In this document: positions 8,932-16,903 of the stretch, piece by piece
Layout: the number at the start of each line of letters is the position of its first letter
How positions within the stretch are numbered: position 1 is the first letter of the stretch
From: a bacterium
GTDB lineage: Bacteria > Thermosulfidibacterota > Thermosulfidibacteria > Thermosulfidibacterales > B14-G1
Reading direction: 5' to 3'
Assembly: GCA_027020915.1 (NCBI GenBank)
Contig: JALUVF010000066.1
Span: forward strand, 1-47,197
Length of the DNA stretch: 47,197 bases
The notes under the pieces: model-generated
What the model saw: the letters and a program-made list of their open reading frames with translations, nothing else
Databases searched by the model: none
Told to the model about the DNA's origin: nothing
Position numbers and translations under genes: made by a program

Positions 8932-8960
8932 ATACTACCCGAAGGGTGGAACTCTTTCAA
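8932..8960 (-). promoter_or_regulatory. Predicted sigma-70 promoter of the minus-strand sulfatase-fold gene
   Basis: Reading on the minus strand, -35 TTGAAA (8960-8955) and -10 TAGTAT (8937-8932) are separated by 17 bases. The expected start of transcription, near 8925, leaves a short leader carrying the AAGGGGTGA ribosome-binding site. Confidence 0.5.
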
Positions 8961-9014
8961 TAGAGCCTGTCCCCGGGGGCCCACAAAGAAAAGACCTGTG
9001 ACACAAATGGTCCG

Positions 9015-9043
9015 TTGACTATTTAAGAAGGAAGTAATATTAA
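9015..9043 (+). promoter_or_regulatory. Predicted sigma-70 promoter of the CysD-like gene
   Basis: -35 TTGACT (9015-9020) and -10 TATTAA (9038-9043) are separated by 17 bases, giving a start of transcription near 9050 and a leader of about 90 bases. The -35 boxes of this and the opposing promoter are about 55 bases apart, so one regulator could control both paralogous arms. Confidence 0.5.
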
Positions 9044-9140
9044 CTGCTGGGGTGTGAGACGTTGGAAGATCCTTTATCCCAGGCTATGCAAGGGCATTAA
9101 TCAGTAATTGCCCTTTAATTATAGCGGAGGACATGGAAGA

Positions 9141-9710
9141 ATGAGAGAAAAATGGAATAGAGCTTTGGAAATTGTGAGGAATAATTCAGTAAATTCGGCT
9201 ATTTTTTTTACGGGTGACAAGGAGTCCACCCTGTTACTGGAGCTAAGAAAGGGACTGGACATACCTGTGATTTTTGTAGATACAGGGTTCTATCCCGAAG
9301 AGATCTACAGTTATCTCGGAGTTGCTGAGAAACACTGGGAGTTCAAGGCTACTGTGTTAATTGACAAGAAAGTGATTGAAAACAGTTCTGCAAAAGGAAA
9401 GGAAGAATGTTACAATCTCCTAGTGAATGAGATCGTCATGCCCAGCCTACTAGATAAGAGAATAGATACTCTAATTGAACCCCTGAGAGAAAGTAAAAGT
9501 TCTGGAGAAATAAAGAGGGTTTTCCCATTGATAGGTTTCACTGATCTAGAGGTATGGAGGTTTATAAGAGAAGGTAACATTCCCTATTGTGATCTTTATA
9601 ATAAGGGATTCAGAGACGTAGGATGCGAGCCTTGTTCTACCGCTGGAAGGGGAGAGGATACGGATCAAGAAGAAGTCAAGAGAAGGCTGAAGGCCCTGGG
9701 GTACCTCTGA
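9141..9710 (+). CDS. CysD/PAPS-reductase-like protein with altered PP-loop
   Basis: A compact 189-residue member of the CysD/PAPS reductase fold. It aligns with the neighbouring CysD through FFTGDKEST (residues 22-30; CysD has LWSVGKDST), VIFVDTGFYPEEIY, FPLIGFTDLEVWRFIREGNIP and DVGCEPCST. The PP-loop keeps the Lys, Ser and Thr but has Gly-Asp before the Lys and Glu after it. It lacks the C-terminal ECGLH signature of CysH, so reductase activity is unlikely. The chosen ATG has GGAGG ten bases upstream; a TTG at 9108 is in frame without a ribosome-binding site. It ends RRLKALGYL, like CysD. It may bind APS or PAPS, or act as a second sulfurylase subunit; function is not known. Confidence 0.75.
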   Translation: MREKWNRALEIVRNNSVNSAIFFTGDKESTLLLELRKGLDIPVIFVDTGFYPEEIYSYLGVAEKHWEFKATVLIDKKVIENSSAKGKEECYNLLVNEIVMPSLLDKRIDTLIEPLRESKSSGEIKRVFPLIGFTDLEVWRFIREGNIPYCDLYNKGFRDVGCEPCSTAGRGEDTDQEEVKRRLKALGYL

Positions 9711-9764
9711 TGCTTTTGGTAGTTCTATAAAATAAAGGCGCTTCCTGACTCACGATTGAGTAGA

Positions 9765-11036
9765 ATGCCTCACAAATTGCCCAATATCGTTCTTATTGTG
9801 TGTGATACACTAGGGGCTGAACACATGTCTCTCTACGGTTATGAGCGCCCAACGACCCCCAGGTTGGAAAGGCTGGTTGAAGAGATGGGGTTCACGGTTT
9901 ACGCCAATTGTTACACGACAAGCTGTTGGACTTCACCAGCCCATGCTTCTCTCTTTACAGGGCTTTATCCAAGGGAGCATGGGGTGCATGAGAAAAACAT
10001 GTGCCTCAGGGAAGACCTCCTAACGTTGCCTGAGCTGTTGAAGTGGTCTGGATACACCACCATTGGAGTGTCATGCAACTTGCTGATAGACACCCTCACC
10101 GGTTTTGGGAAAGGCTTCCAGATCTTCCATAGCGTTGGAGGTAGGTTGATATTCCAGGAGGCGGACCCCCATATAAAGGCTCTGGGCAGATTTGTCAGCG
10201 AAAACAGTACCACTGGGTGGGACCGAGTGAAGAACTCTGTCAAGTGGTGCTTGAGGAACAGAAGGGTGACCCCCCTGATTAAGAAGGTGATCAACAAGGT
10301 ATACAAGATGGCTGTACTCTCAAGAAGGGGAGTGAAAAAAAACGCAACTCCCTACACCAGGAAAGCGTTCCAGATTGCGAAGAGGGAGATCAACAGGGCC
10401 GGGAGCCCCTGTTTTCTTTTTATCAATCTCATGCAGACCCACCACAATTACAACCCGCCTCGGGGATTTCGCTATACATGGTCACCCAGATCATCCTCTC
10501 ATAAGAATGAAACCCAAGATTTCCTGAACCATTATTACAAAAAACCTTACCCCCAAGATGTTTTAGAGTATTTTAAGGATCTGTATGACGAAGAAGTGTT
10601 GTTTTTGGAAAGTTGCTTAGTGAAGTTTGTTAAAGAGGTTCTGAATGAGGATACCTTGGTGATCATAACGTCAGACCACGGGGAGCACTTTGGAGAAGGT
10701 GGTCATTATGGACACATTCTTTCCCTGGATGATGCTGTCACCAGGGTTCCCCTTATGGTGAGGTACCCTGGTGGAAGTCACGAAGTTAGGTACGAAATTG
10801 TCCAGCTAAATGATCTCATGGCCACTTTGACAGAGATAATTGATTGTCCAGTTCCTCCGCCTTTAAGTTCAGTTTCTCTTCTCTCTTCCGAAAAGAGGGA
10901 GAGGGCCTTTATGGAAATCGTGTGGCCGGAGAGATGGCTCAACAAAATGAAAGACGGTGAATTCAAAAGAAAGGTTTCCAAAGGGCCTTTCCAAAGGGAG
11001 GTGAGAAGCCATCCCTCCGAGGGCCATCATGGGTGA
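9765..11036 (+). CDS. Sulfatase-fold (AP superfamily) protein, second paralogue, Thr nucleophile
   Basis: This 423-residue protein mirrors the one at 7471-8892: IVLIVCDTLGAEHM with metal Asp14, CWTSPAHASLFTGLYPREHG with Thr56 at the formylglycine position and His60 instead of Arg, LFINLMQTHHNYNPP, and SDHGEHFGEGGHYGH. Key residues fall at identical numbers in the two, pointing to gene duplication. It is probably not a canonical sulfatase; a phospho- or sulfotransferase or a phosphodiesterase is as likely. ATG 9765 is taken as the start since a TTG three codons earlier has no better ribosome-binding site. It lies 54 bases after the CysD-like gene and overlaps the GT4 gene by eight bases, so it shares that operon. 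Confidence 0.82.
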   Translation: MPHKLPNIVLIVCDTLGAEHMSLYGYERPTTPRLERLVEEMGFTVYANCYTTSCWTSPAHASLFTGLYPREHGVHEKNMCLREDLLTLPELLKWSGYTTIGVSCNLLIDTLTGFGKGFQIFHSVGGRLIFQEADPHIKALGRFVSENSTTGWDRVKNSVKWCLRNRRVTPLIKKVINKVYKMAVLSRRGVKKNATPYTRKAFQIAKREINRAGSPCFLFINLMQTHHNYNPPRGFRYTWSPRSSSHKNETQDFLNHYYKKPYPQDVLEYFKDLYDEEVLFLESCLVKFVKEVLNEDTLVIITSDHGEHFGEGGHYGHILSLDDAVTRVPLMVRYPGGSHEVRYEIVQLNDLMATLTEIIDCPVPPPLSSVSLLSSEKRERAFMEIVWPERWLNKMKDGEFKRKVSKGPFQREVRSHPSEGHHG

Positions 11037-12243
11037 TTCTCTCAGATTAAAGGTTAGTGTAGTGCATCCCGTAGACCCCCTGGGTAGCAAGATAGGAGGT
11101 ATTCCCACCTTCATAAAAAATTTTATTAAATATGCTCCAGAAGATTTCGATGTGGAAGTTGCAGGCATCAGTAGCTCCCCTGAGGAGAGAAAGGTGGGTG
11201 AGTGGCAGGAGCTCTCCATCCAGGGGAGAGAGTTCATGTTTCTTCCTGTCCTGGGTGTGGAGGATGAAAATCTGAAAACGAGGGTTCCCTTGACCCTCAG
11301 GTTCACCCTTTCTTTAGTAAAGCATATAAACAAGTTGGATCTGGAAAAGGGAATCGTTGAGTTCCACAGGATTGAACCAAGCACTCTTTTCTCAAAAAAG
11401 AAGGGTAAGAAAGTGCTCTTTGTCCACGGACACATGGGAGACCTGTTCAACGTTCACTCAGAGATAAGGTGGTCCAGGATCCCTCAGATGTATTTTGGGC
11501 TGGAGAAGGCACTTATGACCCAGTTTTCCAGAGTTTACGTGGTGAGAAGGGACGGTGTAGAATTCTACAGGGACAGGTATCCATTAATGGGTAAAAAATT
11601 TTATTTTTTACCCACCTGGGTAGATGAAGAACTGTTCTATCCTTACGCCCCCGAAACCAGAAGAGCAGAACGTAGAAGGTTCTTTGAATGCAAAGGATAC
11701 GAGCCCGAGGCCAAACTGGTTCTCTTTGTGGGGCGCTTGGAAGGACAGAAAAACCCCCTTCTTATGATTGATTCCTTCCGGCAGTTGTATCAATTGGATA
11801 GAAGGGCCAGGCTCTTGATAGTGGGAGATGGTATGCTTCGGGACGAGGTTAAGGAAAGGGCGGACAAGTATGGTATTTCTCACAGAGTCGAGTTCATCAA
11901 TCCTTTGCCTCAAAACAAATTGGCCCACTTTATGAGGATAAGCGACGCCCTCATTCTCACATCTGCTTTTGAAGGCATGCCCAGGAGTGTCCTGGAGGCA
12001 TTGGCCTGTGGTCTGCCTGTGGTGACCACGGACGTAGGGGAGGTGAGAAGGGTGGTGAGGAGTGGAGTTTCGGGGGTGGTGTGCTGGGAGCCAACTCCTC
12101 AAGCCATAGCCATAGCATTGGCGGAGGTGTTAAGGGGAAGTGTAAGACCGGAGGGCTGCATTTCCTCTGTCAGGGATTACAGAGCCCAACAGGTTTTGGA
12201 AGGGGTCTACGACTTTTATCGCCGATTAGGTGGAATGGAATGA
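11029..12243 (+). CDS. Glycosyltransferase family 4 (GT-B)
   Basis: This 404-residue protein has a GT-B fold. The C-terminal donor-binding half is clear: LFVGRLEGQKNPLLMIDSF, then the E-x7-E motif EGMPRSVLEAL followed by ACGLPVVTTDVGEV. The N-terminal half begins VSVVHPVDPLGSKIGGIPTF, with the glycine-rich acceptor loop. Such enzymes use nucleotide sugars to extend lipid-linked glycans at the cytoplasmic face of the membrane. It overlaps the preceding sulfatase-fold gene by eight bases and the PssD-like gene by ATGA. Sugar specificity cannot be assigned. Confidence 0.88.
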   Translation: MGDSLRLKVSVVHPVDPLGSKIGGIPTFIKNFIKYAPEDFDVEVAGISSSPEERKVGEWQELSIQGREFMFLPVLGVEDENLKTRVPLTLRFTLSLVKHINKLDLEKGIVEFHRIEPSTLFSKKKGKKVLFVHGHMGDLFNVHSEIRWSRIPQMYFGLEKALMTQFSRVYVVRRDGVEFYRDRYPLMGKKFYFLPTWVDEELFYPYAPETRRAERRRFFECKGYEPEAKLVLFVGRLEGQKNPLLMIDSFRQLYQLDRRARLLIVGDGMLRDEVKERADKYGISHRVEFINPLPQNKLAHFMRISDALILTSAFEGMPRSVLEALACGLPVVTTDVGEVRRVVRSGVSGVVCWEPTPQAIAIALAEVLRGSVRPEGCISSVRDYRAQQVLEGVYDFYRRLGGME

Positions 12244-12689
12244 AACTTTGCCTGGTGTGTTCTTCAGGTGGACATTTCATGCAGATGCAGTCTTTGAAGT
12301 CAGTGTGGGAAGGACGTGACAGATTCTGGGTCACCTTTCCTACGGGGGACACCCGAAGCCTCCTGGGTGATGAAAGAAAGTACTGGGCCTATTTCCCTAC
12401 CAACAGAAACCTTAAAAACTTTCTCAGAAACCTTCTTCTGGCACTGAGAGTTCTCTTGAAAGAACGCCCGGAAGCCATTGTCACCACGGGGGCAGCCGTA
12501 GCCGTGCCTTTCGTATATGTGGGCAGAATACTGGGCATCACCACTGTATACGTGGAGTCCCTCACTAGGGTCAGAGAACTCTCCCTCTCGGGAAGATTGG
12601 TCTATCCCTTTGCGGATCATTTGCTGGTTCAGTGGCCAGAGATACGGGGTAGATACCCCCGGACCCGTTTCCGGGGAAGGGTGATATGA
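12240..12689 (+). CDS. PssD/Alg14-like glycosyltransferase subunit
   Basis: This 149-residue protein begins LCLVCSSGGHFMQMQSL, the Alg14/PssD nucleotide-sugar enzyme start, and contains ERPEAIVTTGAAVAVPFVY and VYVESLTRVRELSLSGRLVY. In yeast Alg14 anchors Alg13 to the membrane; in rhizobia PssD with PssE adds glucuronic acid to an exopolysaccharide lipid carrier. The ATG at 12240 overlaps the GT4 stop as ATGA. A longer upstream frame exists but lies inside the GT4 gene. The next gene is its expected partner. ugd, making UDP-glucuronate, is also in this window (23129). Confidence 0.87.
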   Translation: MKLCLVCSSGGHFMQMQSLKSVWEGRDRFWVTFPTGDTRSLLGDERKYWAYFPTNRNLKNFLRNLLLALRVLLKERPEAIVTTGAAVAVPFVYVGRILGITTVYVESLTRVRELSLSGRLVYPFADHLLVQWPEIRGRYPRTRFRGRVI

Positions 12690-13174
12690 TATTCGTAACC
12701 GTTGGAACGGAGAGATTCCCTTTTGACAGGCTCATAAGGACCATGGACCTGGCCGTGGGAGAGGGCAAGGTGAAAGAACCAGTATTCATTCAAAGGGGTT
12801 GCTCTTCCTATGTGCCCATGTATGCAGAGCACACGGACTTTCTGGAATTTACCCAGGTTGTGGAAGTGCTAAAGGAGGCCCGGGTGGTGGTATCCCACGC
12901 CGGGGTGGGCTCTTTTCTTCTCTGCCTTCGGCTGGGTAAAGTGCCCATCCTAGTTCCCCGGCGGGCCTCTTTTGGAGAGCATCTGGACGATCATCAAATG
13001 GACTTTGTGAGGGGAATAAAGACTCTGGACAGGGCCCTGGTGGCCTACGAGATGGACCAGGTGTTGCAGATGGTAGACCTTTACCCTTGGCTGGTGGCTA
13101 GGATGGGCTCAAGGGCATCTTCCCAGGCAGAGATGCTGGCCCTTCACATAGAGAGGCTCATAAGGAAAGAGTGA
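12686..13174 (+). CDS. PssE/Alg13-like glycosyltransferase subunit
   Basis: This 162-residue protein is the catalytic half of a split GT28-type glycosyltransferase: it begins MIFVTVGTERFPFDRLI and carries VVVSHAGVGSFLLCLRLGK and PILVPRRASFGEHLDDHQ, the donor-binding region. It overlaps the PssD-like gene by ATGA, as expected for an obligate pair. The stop codon lies in the left arm of the perfect hairpin at 13171-13203, so this is the last gene of the polysaccharide operon. Confidence 0.88.
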   Translation: MIFVTVGTERFPFDRLIRTMDLAVGEGKVKEPVFIQRGCSSYVPMYAEHTDFLEFTQVVEVLKEARVVVSHAGVGSFLLCLRLGKVPILVPRRASFGEHLDDHQMDFVRGIKTLDRALVAYEMDQVLQMVDLYPWLVARMGSRASSQAEMLALHIERLIRKE

Positions 13175-13203
13175 AAGAGGCGGGCGGCGCCCGCCTCTTT
13201 CAC
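13171..13203. terminator. Bidirectional terminator hairpin
   Basis: A perfect 15-base-pair inverted repeat (arms 13171-13185 and 13189-13203) with a 3-base loop lies between two convergent genes. The arms carry a GC core (GGCGGGC) and A/T-rich outer ends, so each strand shows a short AAAG/CUUU transition rather than a long U-tract. The TGA stop of the PssE-like gene is inside the left arm. Confidence 0.75.
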
Positions 13204-13212
13204 CGTTGAAAG

Positions 13213-15492
13213 CTATTCCCTATCCTCCATCTCCTGGGCCTCTACCACGGCCACGGCCACTAGGTTGAAGATCTCCTCAGGCGTAGAGCCTCTCTGGAGT
13301 ACATGGGCGCTCTTCTGAAGGCCCTGGAGAATGGGACCAATGACCTTGGCACAGCCCAGTCTGTGAACCAACTTGTAGGCAATGTTTCCAGCATCAAGAG
13401 TAGGGAATATCAAAACATTGGCTCTCTCCTTGAGGCTGGAGAAGGGGTAGGTACCCTTGAGAATCTCGGGCACCACGGCGGTGTCAGCCTGCATCTCACC
13501 GTCTATGGTGAGGAAGGGCTCTCTCTCTTTCACGATCTCCGTGGCTCTCCGCACCTTTTCTGCCGTGGGATGGGTCACAGAGCCGAAGTTGGAGTAGGAG
13601 AGCATGGCTACCCTGGGCTCTATACCAAACTTCCTGGCCGTTTCCGCCGTACAAATGGCCACCTCTGCCAGGTCCTCAGCAGTGGGCTCGATGTTCACCG
13701 TGGTATCGGCGAAGAACAAGAGCTCGTCTTTCACTATGACAATGTACACGCCGGAGGCCTTGGATATACCTTTCTTGGGTTTGAGAACCTTGAGGACATG
13801 GGAGAGGACCGTGGAATAGTGCTGATCTTGACCGCCTATGAATACGTCGGCGTCCCCCATATGGAGCATCATGGCCCCAAGGGTGTTGGGCCCTCTGGCG
13901 ATGAGCCTTCTGGCTTCGGCCAGGGTTACACCCTTTCTCTTTCTCATGGAGTAGAGCTGCTGGGCATAGGCCTCAGCCTTGTCAAAATGGAGGGGGTCTA
14001 TGATCTCAATGCCTTTGAGTTCCAGTTTAAGTTCTGTGGCCCTCTCTTTGATCTCTTCCTTGTTGCCAATAAGGATGGGTTTTCCAATCTTCTCGTCCAG
14101 GATAACCTGAGAGACCCTGAGGATGTCGGGATGGCTCCCCTCGGGGAAGACTATCCTCTTGGGCTTCTGCTTGGCCCTGTTGATGAAGGCCCTTATAACT
14201 TCTCCCATCTTACCCCTGAGGCGGGCCTCCAGGTACTCTCTGTACTTCTCGAAGTCCTCTATCTTTATTCTGGCCACCCCTGTTTCAATGGCAGCCTTGG
14301 CCACGGCAGTGGCTTCCCACAGGGTGACCCGGTGATCCAGGGGCTTGGGAATGATGTACTCGGGGCCAAACTCCAGCTTGTCCAGATTGTACGCCCTTAG
14401 GACGTATTCCGGTACGTCTCCTGCCCTGGCCAGATCGGCTAATGCCTGGGCGGCAGCCACCTTCATCTCTTCGTTTATAGCCCTGGCCCTCACGTCAAGG
14501 GCGCCTCTAAAGATGTGGGGAAAACCAAGGACGTTGTTCACCTGGTTGGGATAGTCGGACCTACCTGTGGCGATGATGGCGTCTTTTCTCACCTCCAGGA
14601 CCTCTTCAGGGGTGATCTCAGGATCGGGATTTGCACAGGCGAAGATGATTGGTTTGGGAGCCATGCTCCTCACCATGTCCTGGGTCACTGCTCCCTTTAC
14701 CGAGACCCCTATGAATACGTCGGCCCCTTTCATGGCCTCTTCCAGAGTCCTGAGCTCGGTCTCCTGGGCAAACTGTTCTTTGTAGGGGTTCATGCCTGCC
14801 TTCCGGCCTTTGTAAATCACCCCTTTGCTGTCGCACATGATGATGTTCTCTTTTTTCACCCCTATGTTCAGGATCATCTTGGCACAGGCTATGCCCGCCG
14901 CTCCCGCACCGTTGACCACTACCTTCACATCCTCGGGTTTCTTGTCCACAAGGTAGAGAGCGTTTATGAGGCCGGCGGTGGTGATGATGGCCGTTCCATG
15001 CTGGTCATCGTGGAAAACGGGTATGTCCATGATCTCCTTGAGCCTCTCCTCTACATAGAAACACTCGGGGGCCTTGATGTCCTCCAGGTTGATGCCTCCA
15101 AAGGTGGGCTCCAGTAGCTTTACCACTCTGATGATCTCGTCGGGATCTTCCGTGTCAACCTCGATATCGAAGACATCCACATCGGCGAAGGTCTTGAAAA
15201 GGACGCCTTTCCCTTCCATGACAGGCTTACCTGCCAGGGCGCCGATGTTTCCCAATCCCAGGACGGCGGTACCGTTGCTCACCACGGCCACCAGGTTTCC
15301 TTTGGCTGTGTAAGTGAAAACCTTGTCCGGATCTTCCGCTATCTCTAAACAAGGATATGCCACGCCAGGAGTGTAAGCCAGAGACAGGTCCCTCTGGGTT
15401 TCGCACGGCTTTGTTATGGTGACCTCAATCTTTCCCGGCCGTCCCTTAGAGTGATACTCTAAGGCCTCCTCCTTCCGGATCTTGACGTTCAT
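13213..15492 (-). CDS. maeB: Malic enzyme with C-terminal phosphotransacetylase-like domain (MaeB type)
   Basis: This 759-residue protein decarboxylates malate to pyruvate. Residues 1 to about 420 are malic enzyme: [50 protein letters not shown] with the metal site, and the NAD(P) motif [12 protein letters not shown]. From about 430 on is a phosphate acetyltransferase-like domain ([29 protein letters not shown], ending near [11 protein letters not shown]). In this family that domain is regulatory, not catalytic, and binds acetyl-CoA. AGGAGGGA precedes the ATG. The gene stands alone, convergent with the polysaccharide operon and divergent from folC. NADP rather than NAD use is family expectation only. 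Confidence 0.93.
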   Translation of the reverse strand: MNVKIRKEEALEYHSKGRPGKIEVTITKPCETQRDLSLAYTPGVAYPCLEIAEDPDKVFTYTAKGNLVAVVSNGTAVLGLGNIGALAGKPVMEGKGVLFKTFADVDVFDIEVDTEDPDEIIRVVKLLEPTFGGINLEDIKAPECFYVEERLKEIMDIPVFHDDQHGTAIITTAGLINALYLVDKKPEDVKVVVNGAGAAGIACAKMILNIGVKKENIIMCDSKGVIYKGRKAGMNPYKEQFAQETELRTLEEAMKGADVFIGVSVKGAVTQDMVRSMAPKPIIFACANPDPEITPEEVLEVRKDAIIATGRSDYPNQVNNVLGFPHIFRGALDVRARAINEEMKVAAAQALADLARAGDVPEYVLRAYNLDKLEFGPEYIIPKPLDHRVTLWEATAVAKAAIETGVARIKIEDFEKYREYLEARLRGKMGEVIRAFINRAKQKPKRIVFPEGSHPDILRVSQVILDEKIGKPILIGNKEEIKERATELKLELKGIEIIDPLHFDKAEAYAQQLYSMRKRKGVTLAEARRLIARGPNTLGAMMLHMGDADVFIGGQDQHYSTVLSHVLKVLKPKKGISKASGVYIVIVKDELLFFADTTVNIEPTAEDLAEVAICTAETARKFGIEPRVAMLSYSNFGSVTHPTAEKVRRATEIVKEREPFLTIDGEMQADTAVVPEILKGTYPFSSLKERANVLIFPTLDAGNIAYKLVHRLGCAKVIGPILQGLQKSAHVLQRGSTPEEIFNLVAVAVVEAQEMEDRE

Positions 15493-15676
15493 GGCTGAGT
15501 CCCTCCTAAAAATAAAGTAGCGCGCTCCTTTGCAAGAACGCGCCCCCCCAATAGCCTTATATTATTCTGCCCCTTATTATTTGATTTATTGCAGGTGGAC
15601 TATATATGATCTCACTAGACCTTTGCAACAAGCTGTAAGAGGGATCACCGTATAACAAACTTAATTATAAAGAGGT

Positions 15677-16903
15677 ATGGGCGTATTCACTCAATATTCC
15701 GACACCATAATAAAGCCTGGACTGGAGAGAATAAAATTTTTTCTCACCAAGCTGGGGAATCCTCAAAACAGGTTTATTACCATCTTAGTGGGAGGTACCA
15801 ACGGAAAGGGATCTACTGTCTCCTTCCTCTATAGCATGCTCAGATCATTGGGGGTAAAAGTGGGGGCTTACCTGTCCCCCCACATCCATAGCCTGGAAGA
15901 AAGGGTGCTCCTTCCAGAAGAAGAAAAGGGAGAGCTGAAGGGCCTCCTGGAAGAGATGAAAGCCAAAGCCCAAGGGTGGGGCATCGACCTGAGCCCCTTT
16001 GAGCTTCTCACCTCGGCCATTTTTGTGTTATTCAGCAATTGTGAACTTGATCTGGCAGTGTTGGAGGTTGGCTTGGGAGGCAGGTGGGATGCTACCAACG
16101 TCTCCAATCCCATTGCTTCCGTCATAGTCTCTTTAGGCATTGACCACACCCAGTATCTGGGCTCCACCTTGGCGAGTATAGCCAGAGAGAAGCTCCTCAT
16201 AGCAAGGAAGGGGATTCCTCTTGTCCTGGGGGATATACCTGTGGAAGGGCTCAGGGTTTTAAAGGAAGGGGGCAGAGCCCTTGGTGCCCGGATACACGAA
16301 TGGCAGCTGGACTTTTTCGTTCTGGGAGAGGGGAGTGAAGGGTTCTGCTACGTGGGAGAGAAGGTGATACCTTCCCTGAAACTCAAGTTGGAAGGTCCCC
16401 ATCAACGGGTGAACGCCTCCCTGGCTTTGAGGACCATGGAGGTGCTGGGGTTTTCTTTGACTCCACCGTCTTTAGCTGCCCTTCAAGAAACTTGGCTTCC
16501 CGGTCGTATGCAGGTGGAGACGGTGGACGGTGTTCCCGTGGTTTTCGATGTGGCCCATAACCCTCTGGCGCTGAAAGCCCTTGTTGATGGCCTGGGGCGT
16601 CGCTTCGGAAATCGTCCTCTGTGGGCGGTTTTTAAACTATTGAAGGATAAACCTTGGGGAGAGGCTATAAAGATCATTCTAGAGGGATTTGAGAGGCTCT
16701 TTTTTCTGGAGACCCCTTCCCAGGATGATAGAGAAGTACCCAAGGTTCAACTCGAAGGGAGTTTGCCTTTAAAGTCTGTAGCCTCTAAAGAAGACTGGGA
16801 GAAGGTGATGGAAGAGGCCAGAAAAGAAGGAGCCGTTGTAGTCTTTACCGGCTCCTTCAGGGCGGTGAGGGAGGGCCTGGATTGGCTGGCTGGGAGAGGG
16901 TAA
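15677..16903 (+). CDS. folC: Bifunctional folylpolyglutamate synthase/dihydrofolate synthase
   Basis: This 408-residue Mur-ligase family enzyme adds glutamate to dihydropteroate or folates with ATP. It shows the P-loop GGTNGKGSTVSFL, the AYLSPHIHSLEERV segment, the LEVGLGGRWDATN stretch and the C-terminal VVFDVAHNPLALKAL. AAAGAGGT precedes the ATG by one to two bases, so ribosome binding looks suboptimal. The 184-base upstream region, shared with divergent maeB, is AT-rich; I see no unambiguous promoter in it. The 3' end overlaps pgeF by 22 bases. Confidence 0.93.
   Translation: MGVFTQYSDTIIKPGLERIKFFLTKLGNPQNRFITILVGGTNGKGSTVSFLYSMLRSLGVKVGAYLSPHIHSLEERVLLPEEEKGELKGLLEEMKAKAQGWGIDLSPFELLTSAIFVLFSNCELDLAVLEVGLGGRWDATNVSNPIASVIVSLGIDHTQYLGSTLASIAREKLLIARKGIPLVLGDIPVEGLRVLKEGGRALGARIHEWQLDFFVLGEGSEGFCYVGEKVIPSLKLKLEGPHQRVNASLALRTMEVLGFSLTPPSLAALQETWLPGRMQVETVDGVPVVFDVAHNPLALKALVDGLGRRFGNRPLWAVFKLLKDKPWGEAIKIILEGFERLFFLETPSQDDREVPKVQLEGSLPLKSVASKEDWEKVMEEARKEGAVVVFTGSFRAVREGLDWLAGRG

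Larger units (their letters stand above)
7471..11600. other. AT-richer segment inside a GC-rich region
   Basis: Base composition drops between the end of cysN and the first third of the GT4 gene. Two sample 60-base lines here count 24/60 (9181-9240) and 23/60 (8221-8280) G+C, against 37/60 in cysN (7261-7320). Codon use is correspondingly richer in A/T third positions. No insertion sequence, integrase or direct repeat was found at the edges, and the right edge is gradual and only approximate. The pattern fits acquired surface-polysaccharide genes. Confidence 0.6.

Noticed and set aside
13303-14400. A 365-codon open frame on the plus strand.
   Set aside because: It is antisense to maeB and shows no family motif or ribosome-binding site.
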